Shown here: positions 8,978-17,236 of the stretch, in pieces
How the letters are laid out: the number at the start of each line of letters is the position of its first letter
How positions within the stretch are numbered: the stretch's first letter is position 1
Source of the DNA: Dyadobacter koreensis
GTDB lineage: Bacteria; Bacteroidota; Bacteroidia; Cytophagales; Spirosomataceae
DNA length: 64,000 nucleotides
Assembly: GCF_900108855.1 (NCBI RefSeq)
Contig: NZ_FNXY01000009.1
Coordinates: 346,981 to 410,980 of the forward strand
Direction: 5' to 3'
The notes under the pieces: generated by a model
The model's database searches: none
The model's input: only the letters and a program-made list of their open reading frames with translations
Told to the model about the DNA's origin: nothing
Position numbers and translations under genes: made by a program

Positions 8978-9568
8978 ATGAAACACTTTCGTACTTATTT
9001 ATCGGTAATTGTCTTGATCGCGTCGATGACCTTGATTTCCTGTAGCAAGGATGATGACGAGGCAGTAAATGTAAAGCCTAGTGAAAATATTATGACCACT
9101 CTTTTGCAGGAACCTACCTGGACCCAAACGACTGCCTCCGCTGTTTCCTGGGAATTAGGATATGTTTTCAGTACTTCTTCAACAGGTAAAATCACAAAAC
9201 TAAGCTGTAAAATGCCAGAGCCGGGTTCTTATACCGTATCATTATGGGATCAAACAACCAAGACTCTGCTTCGTCAAAAGACATTGGAACAATCTACTCC
9301 TGAGAAATTTGTAGAATCCGGTATTGATGAATTTCTCGTTGAAAAGGATAAAAAATATGTAATCAGCATTAATACAGTTGTCGGTGGAAGTGCCAAAAAG
9401 TTTTTTACCATTTCAAATGCTAACACAAATATTTTTCCAATTGCACGTGGCAGTATTCTCGTTCAATCCTCTGTTTATAAAGCAATTGCAACGCCGAAAT
9501 TTCCCGACGGAGGAGCTGAAACAGGCAGAATGTATGGATTCGCTGATTTTACTTTCATTCCAGACTAA
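8978..9568 (+). CDS. DUF4082-like lipoprotein of unknown function
   Basis: A 196-residue exported lipoprotein. The N-terminus has basic residues, a hydrophobic stretch and a lipobox ending ..LISC, followed by SKDDDE, an acidic start often seen in surface lipoproteins of this phylum. The rest is beta-rich and resembles DUF4082, a domain predicted to fold as a beta-sandwich (motifs ELGYVFSTSSTGKITKLSCKMPEPGSYTVSLWD and the YGFADFTF end). The frame opens at 8951, but the ATG at 8978 gives a normal signal peptide. Function unknown; a carbohydrate- or protein-binding surface role is only a guess. Confidence 0.75.
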   Translation: MKHFRTYLSVIVLIASMTLISCSKDDDEAVNVKPSENIMTTLLQEPTWTQTTASAVSWELGYVFSTSSTGKITKLSCKMPEPGSYTVSLWDQTTKTLLRQKTLEQSTPEKFVESGIDEFLVEKDKKYVISINTVVGGSAKKFFTISNANTNIFPIARGSILVQSSVYKAIATPKFPDGGAETGRMYGFADFTFIPD

Positions 9569-9903
9569 AAGTAAAAACACTTTATCAGACCTGGATGTTC
9601 AGCAATTTACTCGACTGTTATCCGGGTTTTGTTTTTTAGAGACATAATTTAGTATCTGAGAGCAGAAATGTGCTGCCTTGTCGCTAGTATGTATATCACA
9701 ATTCTCAATATTATTGAAAGTGATTCACAGCCAACTATTACTATTGTCGATTAAATTGTTGTCCTGAAGCATTTGTACAACAAAAACACAGTTTCCTATT
9801 AATTTTCATCGTAAATTTGCACCACTTTTCAGAACCAGGTCATTTTGACCAAATTCGTTGAGTAACAGACAATTTTACAAATCACATAAATCTTGGTTTT
9901 AGA
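9569..9903 (+). other. Gene-free stretch upstream of asd
   Basis: About 335 AT-rich bases without a credible ORF, tRNA or strong hairpin. A TAAATTTG box at 9812-9819, listed separately, is the only regulatory signal I can support. Confidence 0.6.
9812..9819 (+). promoter_or_regulatory. Candidate -7 box for asd
   Basis: TAAATTTG matches TAnnTTTG exactly, about 85 bases before the asd start. A clear -33 TTG at normal spacing is missing. Confidence 0.4.
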
Positions 9904-10914
9904 ATGAAAATTGCAGTAGTAGGCGCTACCGGTCTGGTAGGCGGCGAAATCCTCAAAGTGCTCGAAGAGCGTAATTTCCCCGTGACGGAATTATTGGCCG
10001 TTGCATCTGAAAGATCTGTTGGTAAGGAAGTTACATTCAAGGGTAAACAGATTAAGGTAATCGGATTTGAGGATGCCATCGCAGCCAAACCTGAAATCGC
10101 GATATTTTCTGCCGGTGGCGGTACTTCACTAGAACTTGCTCCAAGATTTGCCGAGGCTGGAATTACTGTTATTGATAATTCATCCGCGTGGAGAATGGAC
10201 CCTACGAAAAAACTGGTAGTGCCAGAAATCAATGCAGTGACTCTGACAAAAGAAGATAAAATTATAGCGAATCCAAACTGCTCTACTATTCAGATGGTGG
10301 TGGTTTTGAATCCGTTACACCAGAAATATAAAATCAAACGCGTTGTTGTTTCGACATACCAATCAGTAACGGGTACTGGAAAGGCGGCCGTTGATCAGCT
10401 TTTTGCAGAACGCTCAGGCGATCACAGCGTATCGAAAGTTTATCCTCATCCGATCGATTTAAATGTTTTGCCTCATATCGATGTATTCCTTGATAATGGT
10501 TACACCAAAGAGGAAATGAAGATGACGAATGAAACGAAGAAAATTATGGGTGACGACAGTATCGCAGTAACGGCAACAACTGTTCGTATTCCTACCATCG
10601 GTGGTCACTCGGAAGCTGTTAATATCGAATTTGAAAATGAATTTGATCTTGACGAAGTTCGCCAAATTTTGAGTGAAGCAGAAGGCGTGATCATTCAGGA
10701 TGATCCGAAAAATTTCCTTTATCCAATGCCATTGACAGCACATGGAAAAGACGAAACCTTTGTTGGTCGTATCCGTCGTGATGAATCTCAGCCAAAAACT
10801 TTGAATTTGTGGATCGTTGCTGATAACCTTCGTAAAGGAGCCGCTACCAACACCGTTCAAATCGCTGAATTCCTTGCAAAACATGATTTAGTTGGTATTG
10901 GGCAGGAAGCATAA
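9904..10914 (+). CDS. asd: Aspartate-semialdehyde dehydrogenase
   Basis: A 336-residue enzyme that reduces aspartyl phosphate to aspartate semialdehyde with NADPH, the branch point to lysine/diaminopimelate, methionine and threonine. The dinucleotide-binding GATGLVGGE is at 7-15. The catalytic cysteine is C126 in ANPNCSTIQ, and QSVTGTGKAAV plus the later His in GGHSEAV complete the active site. It is a single gene, immediately followed by a very long palindrome at 10917-10990. Confidence 0.95.
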   Translation: MKIAVVGATGLVGGEILKVLEERNFPVTELLAVASERSVGKEVTFKGKQIKVIGFEDAIAAKPEIAIFSAGGGTSLELAPRFAEAGITVIDNSSAWRMDPTKKLVVPEINAVTLTKEDKIIANPNCSTIQMVVVLNPLHQKYKIKRVVVSTYQSVTGTGKAAVDQLFAERSGDHSVSKVYPHPIDLNVLPHIDVFLDNGYTKEEMKMTNETKKIMGDDSIAVTATTVRIPTIGGHSEAVNIEFENEFDLDEVRQILSEAEGVIIQDDPKNFLYPMPLTAHGKDETFVGRIRRDESQPKTLNLWIVADNLRKGAATNTVQIAEFLAKHDLVGIGQEA

Positions 10915-10916
10915 GG

Positions 10917-10990
10917 TTTTCAAATAAGTTATAAACAAGAACAGAGTGGTCAGATGATCACTCTGTTCTTGTTTATAACTTATTTGAAAA
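10917..10990. repeat. Long perfect inverted repeat (32-base arms) after asd
   Basis: The left arm (10917-10948) and right arm (10959-10990) are exact reverse complements of 32 bases. They are separated by 10 bases, of which the outer four pairs can also form (one G.T wobble). It begins two bases after the asd stop and ends about 220 bases before the convergent nuoD stop. No T-run follows the stem on either strand, since the palindrome itself ends in GAAAA both ways, so it is not a textbook intrinsic terminator. It may still end or protect transcripts from both sides. Confidence 0.85.
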
Positions 10991-11211
10991 TGATCTTATT
11001 CACCAGATTTTATCAGGCAGATCGCTCCATCGGAGAACTCTGTTTATATCATAGAATTTAAATTGCAATTTGTTTCCTCCGGAGGAGTATCCTTTAAATT
11101 TCGGAAGGCTCCGATAGAGTCGAAATGTGTTAGTTACATGTTTTTTATAAACAGCAGGCCTCGAAAGACGCTATTTTTGATCCATGATTTTAATGTAAGG
11201 AAAAAATATTA

Positions 11212-12429
11212 TTACCGGTCAACCTCACCCATTACTACATCAATAGATCCAATAATCGCTACCAAATCTGCCAACAATGCACCTTTTGACAACTCTCCAA
11301 TTACTGAAAGATTATTAAACGAACATGCTCTGGCTTTGCATCGGACAGGTATATCCGAGCGACCGTCTGTACGGAAGAAAAATCCTAATTCTCCTTTTGG
11401 GTTTTCAGCACGAACGTAAAAATCCATTGCTTTGGGACGAATTTTTTTAGGAACAGCAGCTTGCGGGTCAAAAGAAGGCGTACGTTTATGGGTGTCCAGA
11501 AGCTGAGCCAGACTTTGTTCAATAATTTTTACCGATTCCCAACACTCAACAACACGAACCCAGGTACGGTCCCAGCAATCACCAACAGTTCCCATTTTGC
11601 CTTCGCCAATGGGAATATCGAAATCTAAATCGGGATATACTGAGTAACCATCTACCCGACGTAAATCATACCGTAAACCGGAGCCACGAAGCATCGGGCC
11701 TGTGCAGCCATAATTTATTGCAACCGGCAATGGAAGAACGCCGACATTTGCTGTTCGCTGGATAAATATTTTATTATCAACGACAAGCTGCTGCAATTCG
11801 ATAATTTTTGGTTTCAGGTATTTGATAAATTCAGCACAACGCTCTTCAAACCCTACAGGAAGATCATAAAACAAACCGCCAATCCAGATGTAATTATATA
11901 GCATTCTTGCTCCGCTTACCCATTCCAATAAGCGTAAAATCTGCTCTCGGTCACGCATCATCCATAAGAAAGGCGTGTAGGCACCGATGTCCATAGCATA
12001 CGTTCCTAGCGCGACAAAGTGAGAAGCGAGCCGGTTTAATTCTGCAACAACAACACGGATATATTCAATTCTTTTCGGAATATCATTTTCAATTCCAAGC
12101 ATCCTTTCCACTCCCATTACATAAGCGTGTTCCGAGTTAATGGCAGCTACATAATCCATTCGGTCTACGTATGGAATAATCTGATTGAAGGGCAGTGCTT
12201 CTGCGTGTTTTTCAAAACAACGATGAAGGTAACCGATATGAGGCACTACGTCAACCACTACTTCACCGTCCGTTACCACTTCCAACCTTAACACTCCATG
12301 CGTCGACGGATGTTGAGGTCCCATATTCAACACCATCTCCTCAGTACGAAGCGTTTCGGAGTTGTATTTATTTGGAGCAGAAACAGAAAGATACTCTGGA
12401 CGATATTCGTATTGAATGGCGTTACTCAT
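11212..12429 (-). CDS. nuoD: NADH-quinone oxidoreductase subunit D
   Basis: A 405-residue 49-kDa-type subunit of the peripheral arm of complex I, lining the quinone-binding pocket. The diagnostic MGPQHPSTHG is at 36-45, followed by IGYLHRCFEKHAE, the YVAAINSEHAYVMGVE segment and the C-terminal IIGSIDVVMGEVDR. The gene stands alone here. Neither nuoC nor nuoE/F is adjacent, so this copy is either split from a main nuo cluster or a second copy of the subunit. A TAnnTTTG box on the minus strand lies about 35 bases upstream. Confidence 0.95.
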   Translation of the reverse strand: MSNAIQYEYRPEYLSVSAPNKYNSETLRTEEMVLNMGPQHPSTHGVLRLEVVTDGEVVVDVVPHIGYLHRCFEKHAEALPFNQIIPYVDRMDYVAAINSEHAYVMGVERMLGIENDIPKRIEYIRVVVAELNRLASHFVALGTYAMDIGAYTPFLWMMRDREQILRLLEWVSGARMLYNYIWIGGLFYDLPVGFEERCAEFIKYLKPKIIELQQLVVDNKIFIQRTANVGVLPLPVAINYGCTGPMLRGSGLRYDLRRVDGYSVYPDLDFDIPIGEGKMGTVGDCWDRTWVRVVECWESVKIIEQSLAQLLDTHKRTPSFDPQAAVPKKIRPKAMDFYVRAENPKGELGFFFRTDGRSDIPVRCKARACSFNNLSVIGELSKGALLADLVAIIGSIDVVMGEVDR

Positions 12430-12463
12430 ACTATTTGTTTATTTTTCTTTCGGAAAGTCTTAC

Positions 12464-12471
12464 CAAATATA
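12464..12471 (-). promoter_or_regulatory. Candidate -7 box for nuoD
   Basis: On the minus strand this reads TATATTTG, 34 bases before the nuoD start codon. No -33 element at ideal spacing. Confidence 0.45.
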
Positions 12472-12549
12472 GAAACAAAAACCTTGCTGAATTGATTACG
12501 AAGGAATTCGTGTCAATTGATAAATTAAATTAAAGAGTCTGTTATTATT

Positions 12550-14130
12550 TCAAAAGCGCTGCAATTTCTGATCAAATACCTCAACCTTTAACGGCCCGAT
12601 TGGACGGCCTTCATTATGCAGTCGATCAACTGCTGTGATATAATAAACATATCTTTTTCCCACTTGTATCGTCGTATCAACGAATTTCTCGCCTTCATAT
12701 GCCATCCCAAGAATCTTCCTTGGATCATGTGCAGAAGGTTTTTCACTTGGATCAAACCGATAAATGACATAATAAGTTGCCGTTTCCCCGTCAGTTGCAG
12801 GATCCGGCTTTTCCCAGAATAATTCAAGTCCGTTATTTAAAAGCGTCGCTTTTAAACTCTTGGGAGTAAGCGGGGGAATAGCATCTTTCCAGGACATTGT
12901 CGGGACAAGTGCGGGGTAACGGAACAAATCAGTCCTCAAACTATCAACGAAACCAAGATTGTTATTTTTAAGCGAACGTGAGCTGAAGAATATCGTTCCT
13001 TCCGCTTCATTCTCTCGTGAATACCGAACCTGATTTGGCAATTCTGTAGGGTTCGCCCATTGGGTATCTTTCTCTTTTCCACCAACCCGGTAAGCACCTA
13101 CACCTACATAAAAATGACGTCCATAACAATTTTCCGTCCACCAATCGACAAGATTTCTGTATGGTACTTTCCCAAATTTCGAAGAAAAGTAAACCTGCGG
13201 TGCGATATAATCGACCCAGCCTTCACGAACCCATTTCCGGCTGTCTGCGAAAAGGTCGTCGTAAGAAGCAAGTGCTCCATAGGTTTTTGAGCCTTCAGAA
13301 TCCGTACCTTTATTTCTCCATACTCCGCAGGGGCTGATTCCGAATTTTATCTTTGGATTAACCTGCATCAGCGCTTCATGGATCTGTTTTACGAGCAAAT
13401 CCACGTTATTCCTGCGCCAGTCATTTTTATTCGTAAAACCTCGTCCATATTGTCTGAAAGTAGCATCATCATAAATGACCTGCCCTGCTACAGCGTATGG
13501 ATAAAAATAATCATCGAAATGGATTCCGTCTACATCGTAGTTTTTGGCAACGTTTACTGCAATTTCCGTAATGAACTGACGAACCTCCGGTATACCGAAA
13601 TTAAATAATTTATATCCGTCATAACTTAGTATCCAGTCCGGATGAAGACGGCTTATATTGTCAGAAGATATACTTTTAGAAGACTTATGGACCAATCGGT
13701 TTAGATTTAACCATGCATGAAATTCAAGACCGCGGCGATGCGATTCATGAATCATAAATTCCATCGGATCCCACATAGGTTCCGGCCTTCTCCCTTGCTG
13801 ACCCGTCAGCCATTCGGACCATGGTTCAGAACTTTTTGCATAAAAAGCATCCCCTGCGGCACGTACCTGAACAAAAACTGCGTTCATTCCTACCCGCTTA
13901 TGAAAATCAAGCAGCGCAGAAAACTCATTACGTTGTTCATCGGGCACAAGATTTTTACTGCTAGGCCAATCGATATTATCAACCGTGGCGATCCAAACAG
14001 CTCTAAATTCCCGTTTTGGAGGATAAACAGGCTCAAAATCTGTACTTTGGGCCTTACATCCTTGAAGCAAAAAAATGGTCAGCAATAAAGAAAACGCAAT
14101 AATTGGAATTTTTTTCACTATAAAACGCAT
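12550..14130 (-). CDS. GHL10 (DUF187) glycosyl-hydrolase-like lipoprotein with C-terminal FN3-like domain
   Basis: A 526-residue lipoprotein with a lipobox ending at C25 (LLQGC). From about residue 41 it matches the glycosyl-hydrolase-like 10 family (FRAVWIATVDNIDWPSS, VFVQVRAAGDAFY, HAWLNLNR, DGIHFDDYFYPY, APQVYFSS). This is a TIM barrel; relatives such as YngK/DigH act on peptidoglycan-derived glycans, DigH cleaving denuded glycan strands. The last 90 or so residues (TPKSLKATLLNNGLELFWEKP to the end) look like a fibronectin-III domain. The frame opens at 14223, but the ATG at 14130 gives a proper signal peptide. Cell-wall glycan turnover is the likely role; the exact bond is unknown. Confidence 0.88.
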   Translation of the reverse strand: MRFIVKKIPIIAFSLLLTIFLLQGCKAQSTDFEPVYPPKREFRAVWIATVDNIDWPSSKNLVPDEQRNEFSALLDFHKRVGMNAVFVQVRAAGDAFYAKSSEPWSEWLTGQQGRRPEPMWDPMEFMIHESHRRGLEFHAWLNLNRLVHKSSKSISSDNISRLHPDWILSYDGYKLFNFGIPEVRQFITEIAVNVAKNYDVDGIHFDDYFYPYAVAGQVIYDDATFRQYGRGFTNKNDWRRNNVDLLVKQIHEALMQVNPKIKFGISPCGVWRNKGTDSEGSKTYGALASYDDLFADSRKWVREGWVDYIAPQVYFSSKFGKVPYRNLVDWWTENCYGRHFYVGVGAYRVGGKEKDTQWANPTELPNQVRYSRENEAEGTIFFSSRSLKNNNLGFVDSLRTDLFRYPALVPTMSWKDAIPPLTPKSLKATLLNNGLELFWEKPDPATDGETATYYVIYRFDPSEKPSAHDPRKILGMAYEGEKFVDTTIQVGKRYVYYITAVDRLHNEGRPIGPLKVEVFDQKLQRF

Positions 14131-14168
14131 GCAAAATGTTAATCCGATCAAAGTAACGTATTTTAGTC

Positions 14169-14176
14169 CAAAGTTA
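14169..14176 (-). promoter_or_regulatory. Candidate -7 box for the GHL10 lipoprotein
   Basis: On the minus strand this reads TAACTTTG, a full TAnnTTTG match 38 bases before the chosen start at 14130. It supports the shorter start, because it lies inside the extended frame. Confidence 0.45.
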
Positions 14177-14347
14177 GCCGAGAACTTGCTTAATTTGTCG
14201 TAACGGCAAATAAACATGTCCATTATATTGCTATTGTGAATTATTTTTCTGGATATTTATTGTGTAATTACAAGGAATTTTTGTGACAAACCCTCAGGAA
14301 ATTACCCTTTACATATACAGCTATAACGTTTTAACCCATATCCCATA

Positions 14348-16162
14348 TTGGAACCATTTGTAAAAACAACTAAAAAAAACGTCCTTTTTGAAATAGCCTG
14401 GGAGGTTTGCAATCAGGTCGGTGGGATTTATACCGTTATCAGAACCAAAGTGCCGGCAATGGTGGAAAAATGGGAAGATAATTATTACTTGCTAGGCCCA
14501 TACTTTGAGAAAAAGGCATCTGCCGAGTTTGAAGAGATTACAGATCTTGATGATTGCAATGTTGGAAGAACAGTACGCAGAATGCGGGAGCTGGGGTACA
14601 CTGTGCATTATGGTTTTTGGCTGGTAACCGGGAAACCACGTGTCGTGCTATTCGATTTGGAAAGTATCGCTCATGAACTTGATGTGGTAAAGTATAACCT
14701 CTGGGAAAAAAACCGCATTTCTACCATTAATGTAGAGCCTTTGGTTAACCAGACATTATGTTTTGGTGAAATGGTACGTATTTATCTGAAAGAATATGCA
14801 GAGGAAAATGCGCGAAGAGAGGATATTTCTGCACAGTTTCATGAATGGATGGCTAGCAGCGGTCTTCCTGATTTAAAACGTGAAAATATAAAGGTTGCGA
14901 CAACCTTCACCACACATGCCACGATGCTTGGCCGCTATCTGGCGCAGAATGTGGATGGCTTTTACAGCAAACTTCCATTTTTCGATTGGGAACAGGAGGC
15001 AAAAAACTATGGCATCGTCACGCAGGCATCCATTGAAAGACAAGCTGCGCTGAGTGCACATGTTTTGACAACGGTAAGTGATGTAACTGCACGTGAATGT
15101 GAAGTCTTTCTTGGTAGAATGCCTGACCTGGTTACACCAAATGGACTTAATGTGGTTCGTTTCCAAGCTGTCCACGAGTTTCAGAATCTGCATTTAAAAT
15201 ATAAGGAACGTATTCACGAGTTTGTCTTGGGTCACTTTTTCCCGAGCTATTCATTTGATCTGGACAAGACACTTTATTTCTTTACGTCCGGCCGCTACGA
15301 ATATAGCAATAAGGGTTATGATCTAACTCTTGAAGCACTGGCCAGACTTAACTGGAAAATGGTTCAGGCGAATATGGATATGACGGTTGTGATGTTCATT
15401 GTGACAAAACAACCGTATTATTCTGTAAACCCTGACGTTCTTCAATCCCGTGCGGTTCTAAATGAGTTGCAGGAAACTTGTACCGCTATTGAAAAAGAAG
15501 TTGGGGAAAAACTTTTTCTCGCGGCAGCTTCCGGTGCAGACCATAAAATGCCGGATCTGAATAGTTTTGTTGATGAATACTGGCGCCTACGTTTACGCCG
15601 GACGATTCAAACCTGGAAAACAGATAAGTTACCTGCGTTTGTTACGCATGATTTGAAGCAAGAAGACGGAATCACCGATTTTTGTAAAAAAGCCAATCTT
15701 GTAAATAACGAGCGTGACCGCGTAAAGATCGTTTATCATCCGGATTTTATCTCTTCAACCAATCCGTTATTTGGTCTGGACTATGGTCAGTTTGTTCGCG
15801 GATGTCACCTTGGAGTGTTTCCGAGCTACTATGAACCATGGGGCTATACTCCACTGGAATGCGTAGTTCGTGGAGTTCCAACGGTTACGAGTGATCTTTC
15901 GGGATTTGGTGATTACATCATGCAAATCATGAGGGATTATGAAAATCGTGGTATCTACGTGATCAACCGTAAATCGCAGACATATGCTCAGGCAGCGGAT
16001 CAAATGGCTGATATCCTTTTCAAATTTGTTAAAATGCAACGTCGCGACCGTATCATGCAGCGAAACCGTGTTGAAAATATTTCGGACGTTTTCGACTGGA
16101 TGAATCTAAGATCGTATTATGATACAGCGCACGATCTGGCAACAAAGCGGAGAAAACCTTGA
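14348..16162 (+). CDS. Glycogen synthase, GT3 (eukaryote-type) family
   Basis: A 604-residue glycosyltransferase that extends alpha-1,4-glucan from a UDP- or ADP-glucose donor. The N-terminal EIAWEVCNQVGGIYTVIRTK and the downstream GPYF, TTFTTHATMLGRYLA and TVSDVTARECEVFLGR segments are those of the animal/fungal GYS (GT3) family, not bacterial GlgA (GT5). The C-terminal donor-site motif YYEPWGYTPLECVVRGVPTVTSDLSGFG begins near residue 493. The arginine cluster used for glucose-6-phosphate control in eukaryotes is partly recognisable (LRLRRTIQTW). The start is a TTG; no ATG lies near the conserved N-terminus. A strong terminator follows. Confidence 0.92.
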   Translation: MEPFVKTTKKNVLFEIAWEVCNQVGGIYTVIRTKVPAMVEKWEDNYYLLGPYFEKKASAEFEEITDLDDCNVGRTVRRMRELGYTVHYGFWLVTGKPRVVLFDLESIAHELDVVKYNLWEKNRISTINVEPLVNQTLCFGEMVRIYLKEYAEENARREDISAQFHEWMASSGLPDLKRENIKVATTFTTHATMLGRYLAQNVDGFYSKLPFFDWEQEAKNYGIVTQASIERQAALSAHVLTTVSDVTARECEVFLGRMPDLVTPNGLNVVRFQAVHEFQNLHLKYKERIHEFVLGHFFPSYSFDLDKTLYFFTSGRYEYSNKGYDLTLEALARLNWKMVQANMDMTVVMFIVTKQPYYSVNPDVLQSRAVLNELQETCTAIEKEVGEKLFLAAASGADHKMPDLNSFVDEYWRLRLRRTIQTWKTDKLPAFVTHDLKQEDGITDFCKKANLVNNERDRVKIVYHPDFISSTNPLFGLDYGQFVRGCHLGVFPSYYEPWGYTPLECVVRGVPTVTSDLSGFGDYIMQIMRDYENRGIYVINRKSQTYAQAADQMADILFKFVKMQRRDRIMQRNRVENISDVFDWMNLRSYYDTAHDLATKRRKP

Positions 16163-16203
16163 TCTTATTCTCTAAATAACGCAGACAGTTTAAAATATTG
16201 ATG

Positions 16204-16242
16204 AGGCCCACAGTGCAAATTCACGCATATGTGGGCCTTTTT
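16204..16242 (+). terminator. Rho-independent terminator of the glycogen synthase gene
   Basis: Perfect 9-base GC-rich arms (16204-16212 and 16230-16238), a 17-base loop and a run of five T, about 40 bases past the stop codon. Confidence 0.88.
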
Positions 16243-16313
16243 AATGTTATCTCTCTCCTTGAATTTCTAAAAAAATTCAAGACCTTCACCATAGCATATC
16301 CATACCAAATCGC

Positions 16314-17150
16314 ATGAATTACGTAGAAGTACAACTCGAACTCGAATCTGAATTTACAGAAATACTAATGGCCGAACTGGCGGAGGCTGGATTTGAATCT
16401 TTTGTCGAAACAGATGAAGGACTTTCGGCTTATATCCCGGAAGAAGATTTTAATGAAGCAGTCTTGCAGGAGCTAATTGCCAAATACAGTGAGACTACCG
16501 CAATAGCAAGTTCATGGAAATCGTTAGAAAGAAAGAACTGGAATGAGGAGTGGGAAAGAAGTTACGAGCCTATTGAAGTAGGTAAAGATATCCGCGTCCG
16601 GGCCACATTTCATGAGCCGGATCCTGAATTTACATATGACTTGTTGATTCAGCCTAAAATGTCTTTTGGAACGGGGCACCATGAAACAACCTGGCTTGTT
16701 ATGAACGAGCAGCTTCACCTGCCCCACGAAGGTCTTTCCATCATGGATGTGGGCTGCGGAACAGGTATTCTTGCCATTTTGGCGTCAAAATTAGGTGCAA
16801 AAAATTTACTTGGATTTGATATCGACGAGTGGGCTGTTGAAAATACCGCGGAAAATTTTGCAATGAACGGTTTGGGAGAAGAAGCGGAAGTTTTTAAAGG
16901 AACAATTAATGAAGTACCTGCTGACAAAAAATTCGGCGGAATTCTGGCCAATATTAACCGTAATATCCTGCTTGATGAGATTCCGAAATACGTTTCACAT
17001 TTATTGCCGGGTGGATGGTTAGTTACCAGTGGATTTTATGAAATGGATCAGGCTGACATCGAAAACTGTGGAGCCGAAAATGGACTTACAAAATTGAGAT
17101 CCAACACACGTAATCAGTGGGCGACTGTCATATTTGAAAAGAATAAATAG
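16314..17150 (+). CDS. prmA: Ribosomal protein L11 methyltransferase
   Basis: A 278-residue SAM-dependent enzyme that trimethylates ribosomal protein L11. An N-terminal substrate-binding domain (1-85, with the NWNEEWERSYEPI motif) precedes the catalytic domain. MSFGTGHHETT (116-126) is the PrmA signature, DVGCGTG (145-151) binds SAM, and ANINRNILLDEIP provides the post-IV N-x-N type motif. The length is typical of the Bacteroidota orthologues. The start at 16314 gives the canonical MNYVEV N-terminus. Confidence 0.94.
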   Translation: MNYVEVQLELESEFTEILMAELAEAGFESFVETDEGLSAYIPEEDFNEAVLQELIAKYSETTAIASSWKSLERKNWNEEWERSYEPIEVGKDIRVRATFHEPDPEFTYDLLIQPKMSFGTGHHETTWLVMNEQLHLPHEGLSIMDVGCGTGILAILASKLGAKNLLGFDIDEWAVENTAENFAMNGLGEEAEVFKGTINEVPADKKFGGILANINRNILLDEIPKYVSHLLPGGWLVTSGFYEMDQADIENCGAENGLTKLRSNTRNQWATVIFEKNK

Positions 17151-17157
17151 ATAAATA

Positions 17158-17200
17158 TTTAAGATACTGAATTTTAACTTCTGATTTTCAGTATCTTAAA
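17158..17200. terminator. AT-rich hairpin after prmA
   Basis: Perfect 14-base arms (17158-17171 and 17187-17200) with a 15-base loop. The stem is AT-rich and lacks a clear T-run, so termination is possible but not certain. Confidence 0.5.
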
Positions 17201-17236
17201 TTCACAACACTAAGATCAAACTCTGCTAAATACTAC

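Noticed and set aside
10917..10990. Classical intrinsic terminator
   Set aside because: The stem is far too long and neither strand has a T-run after it.
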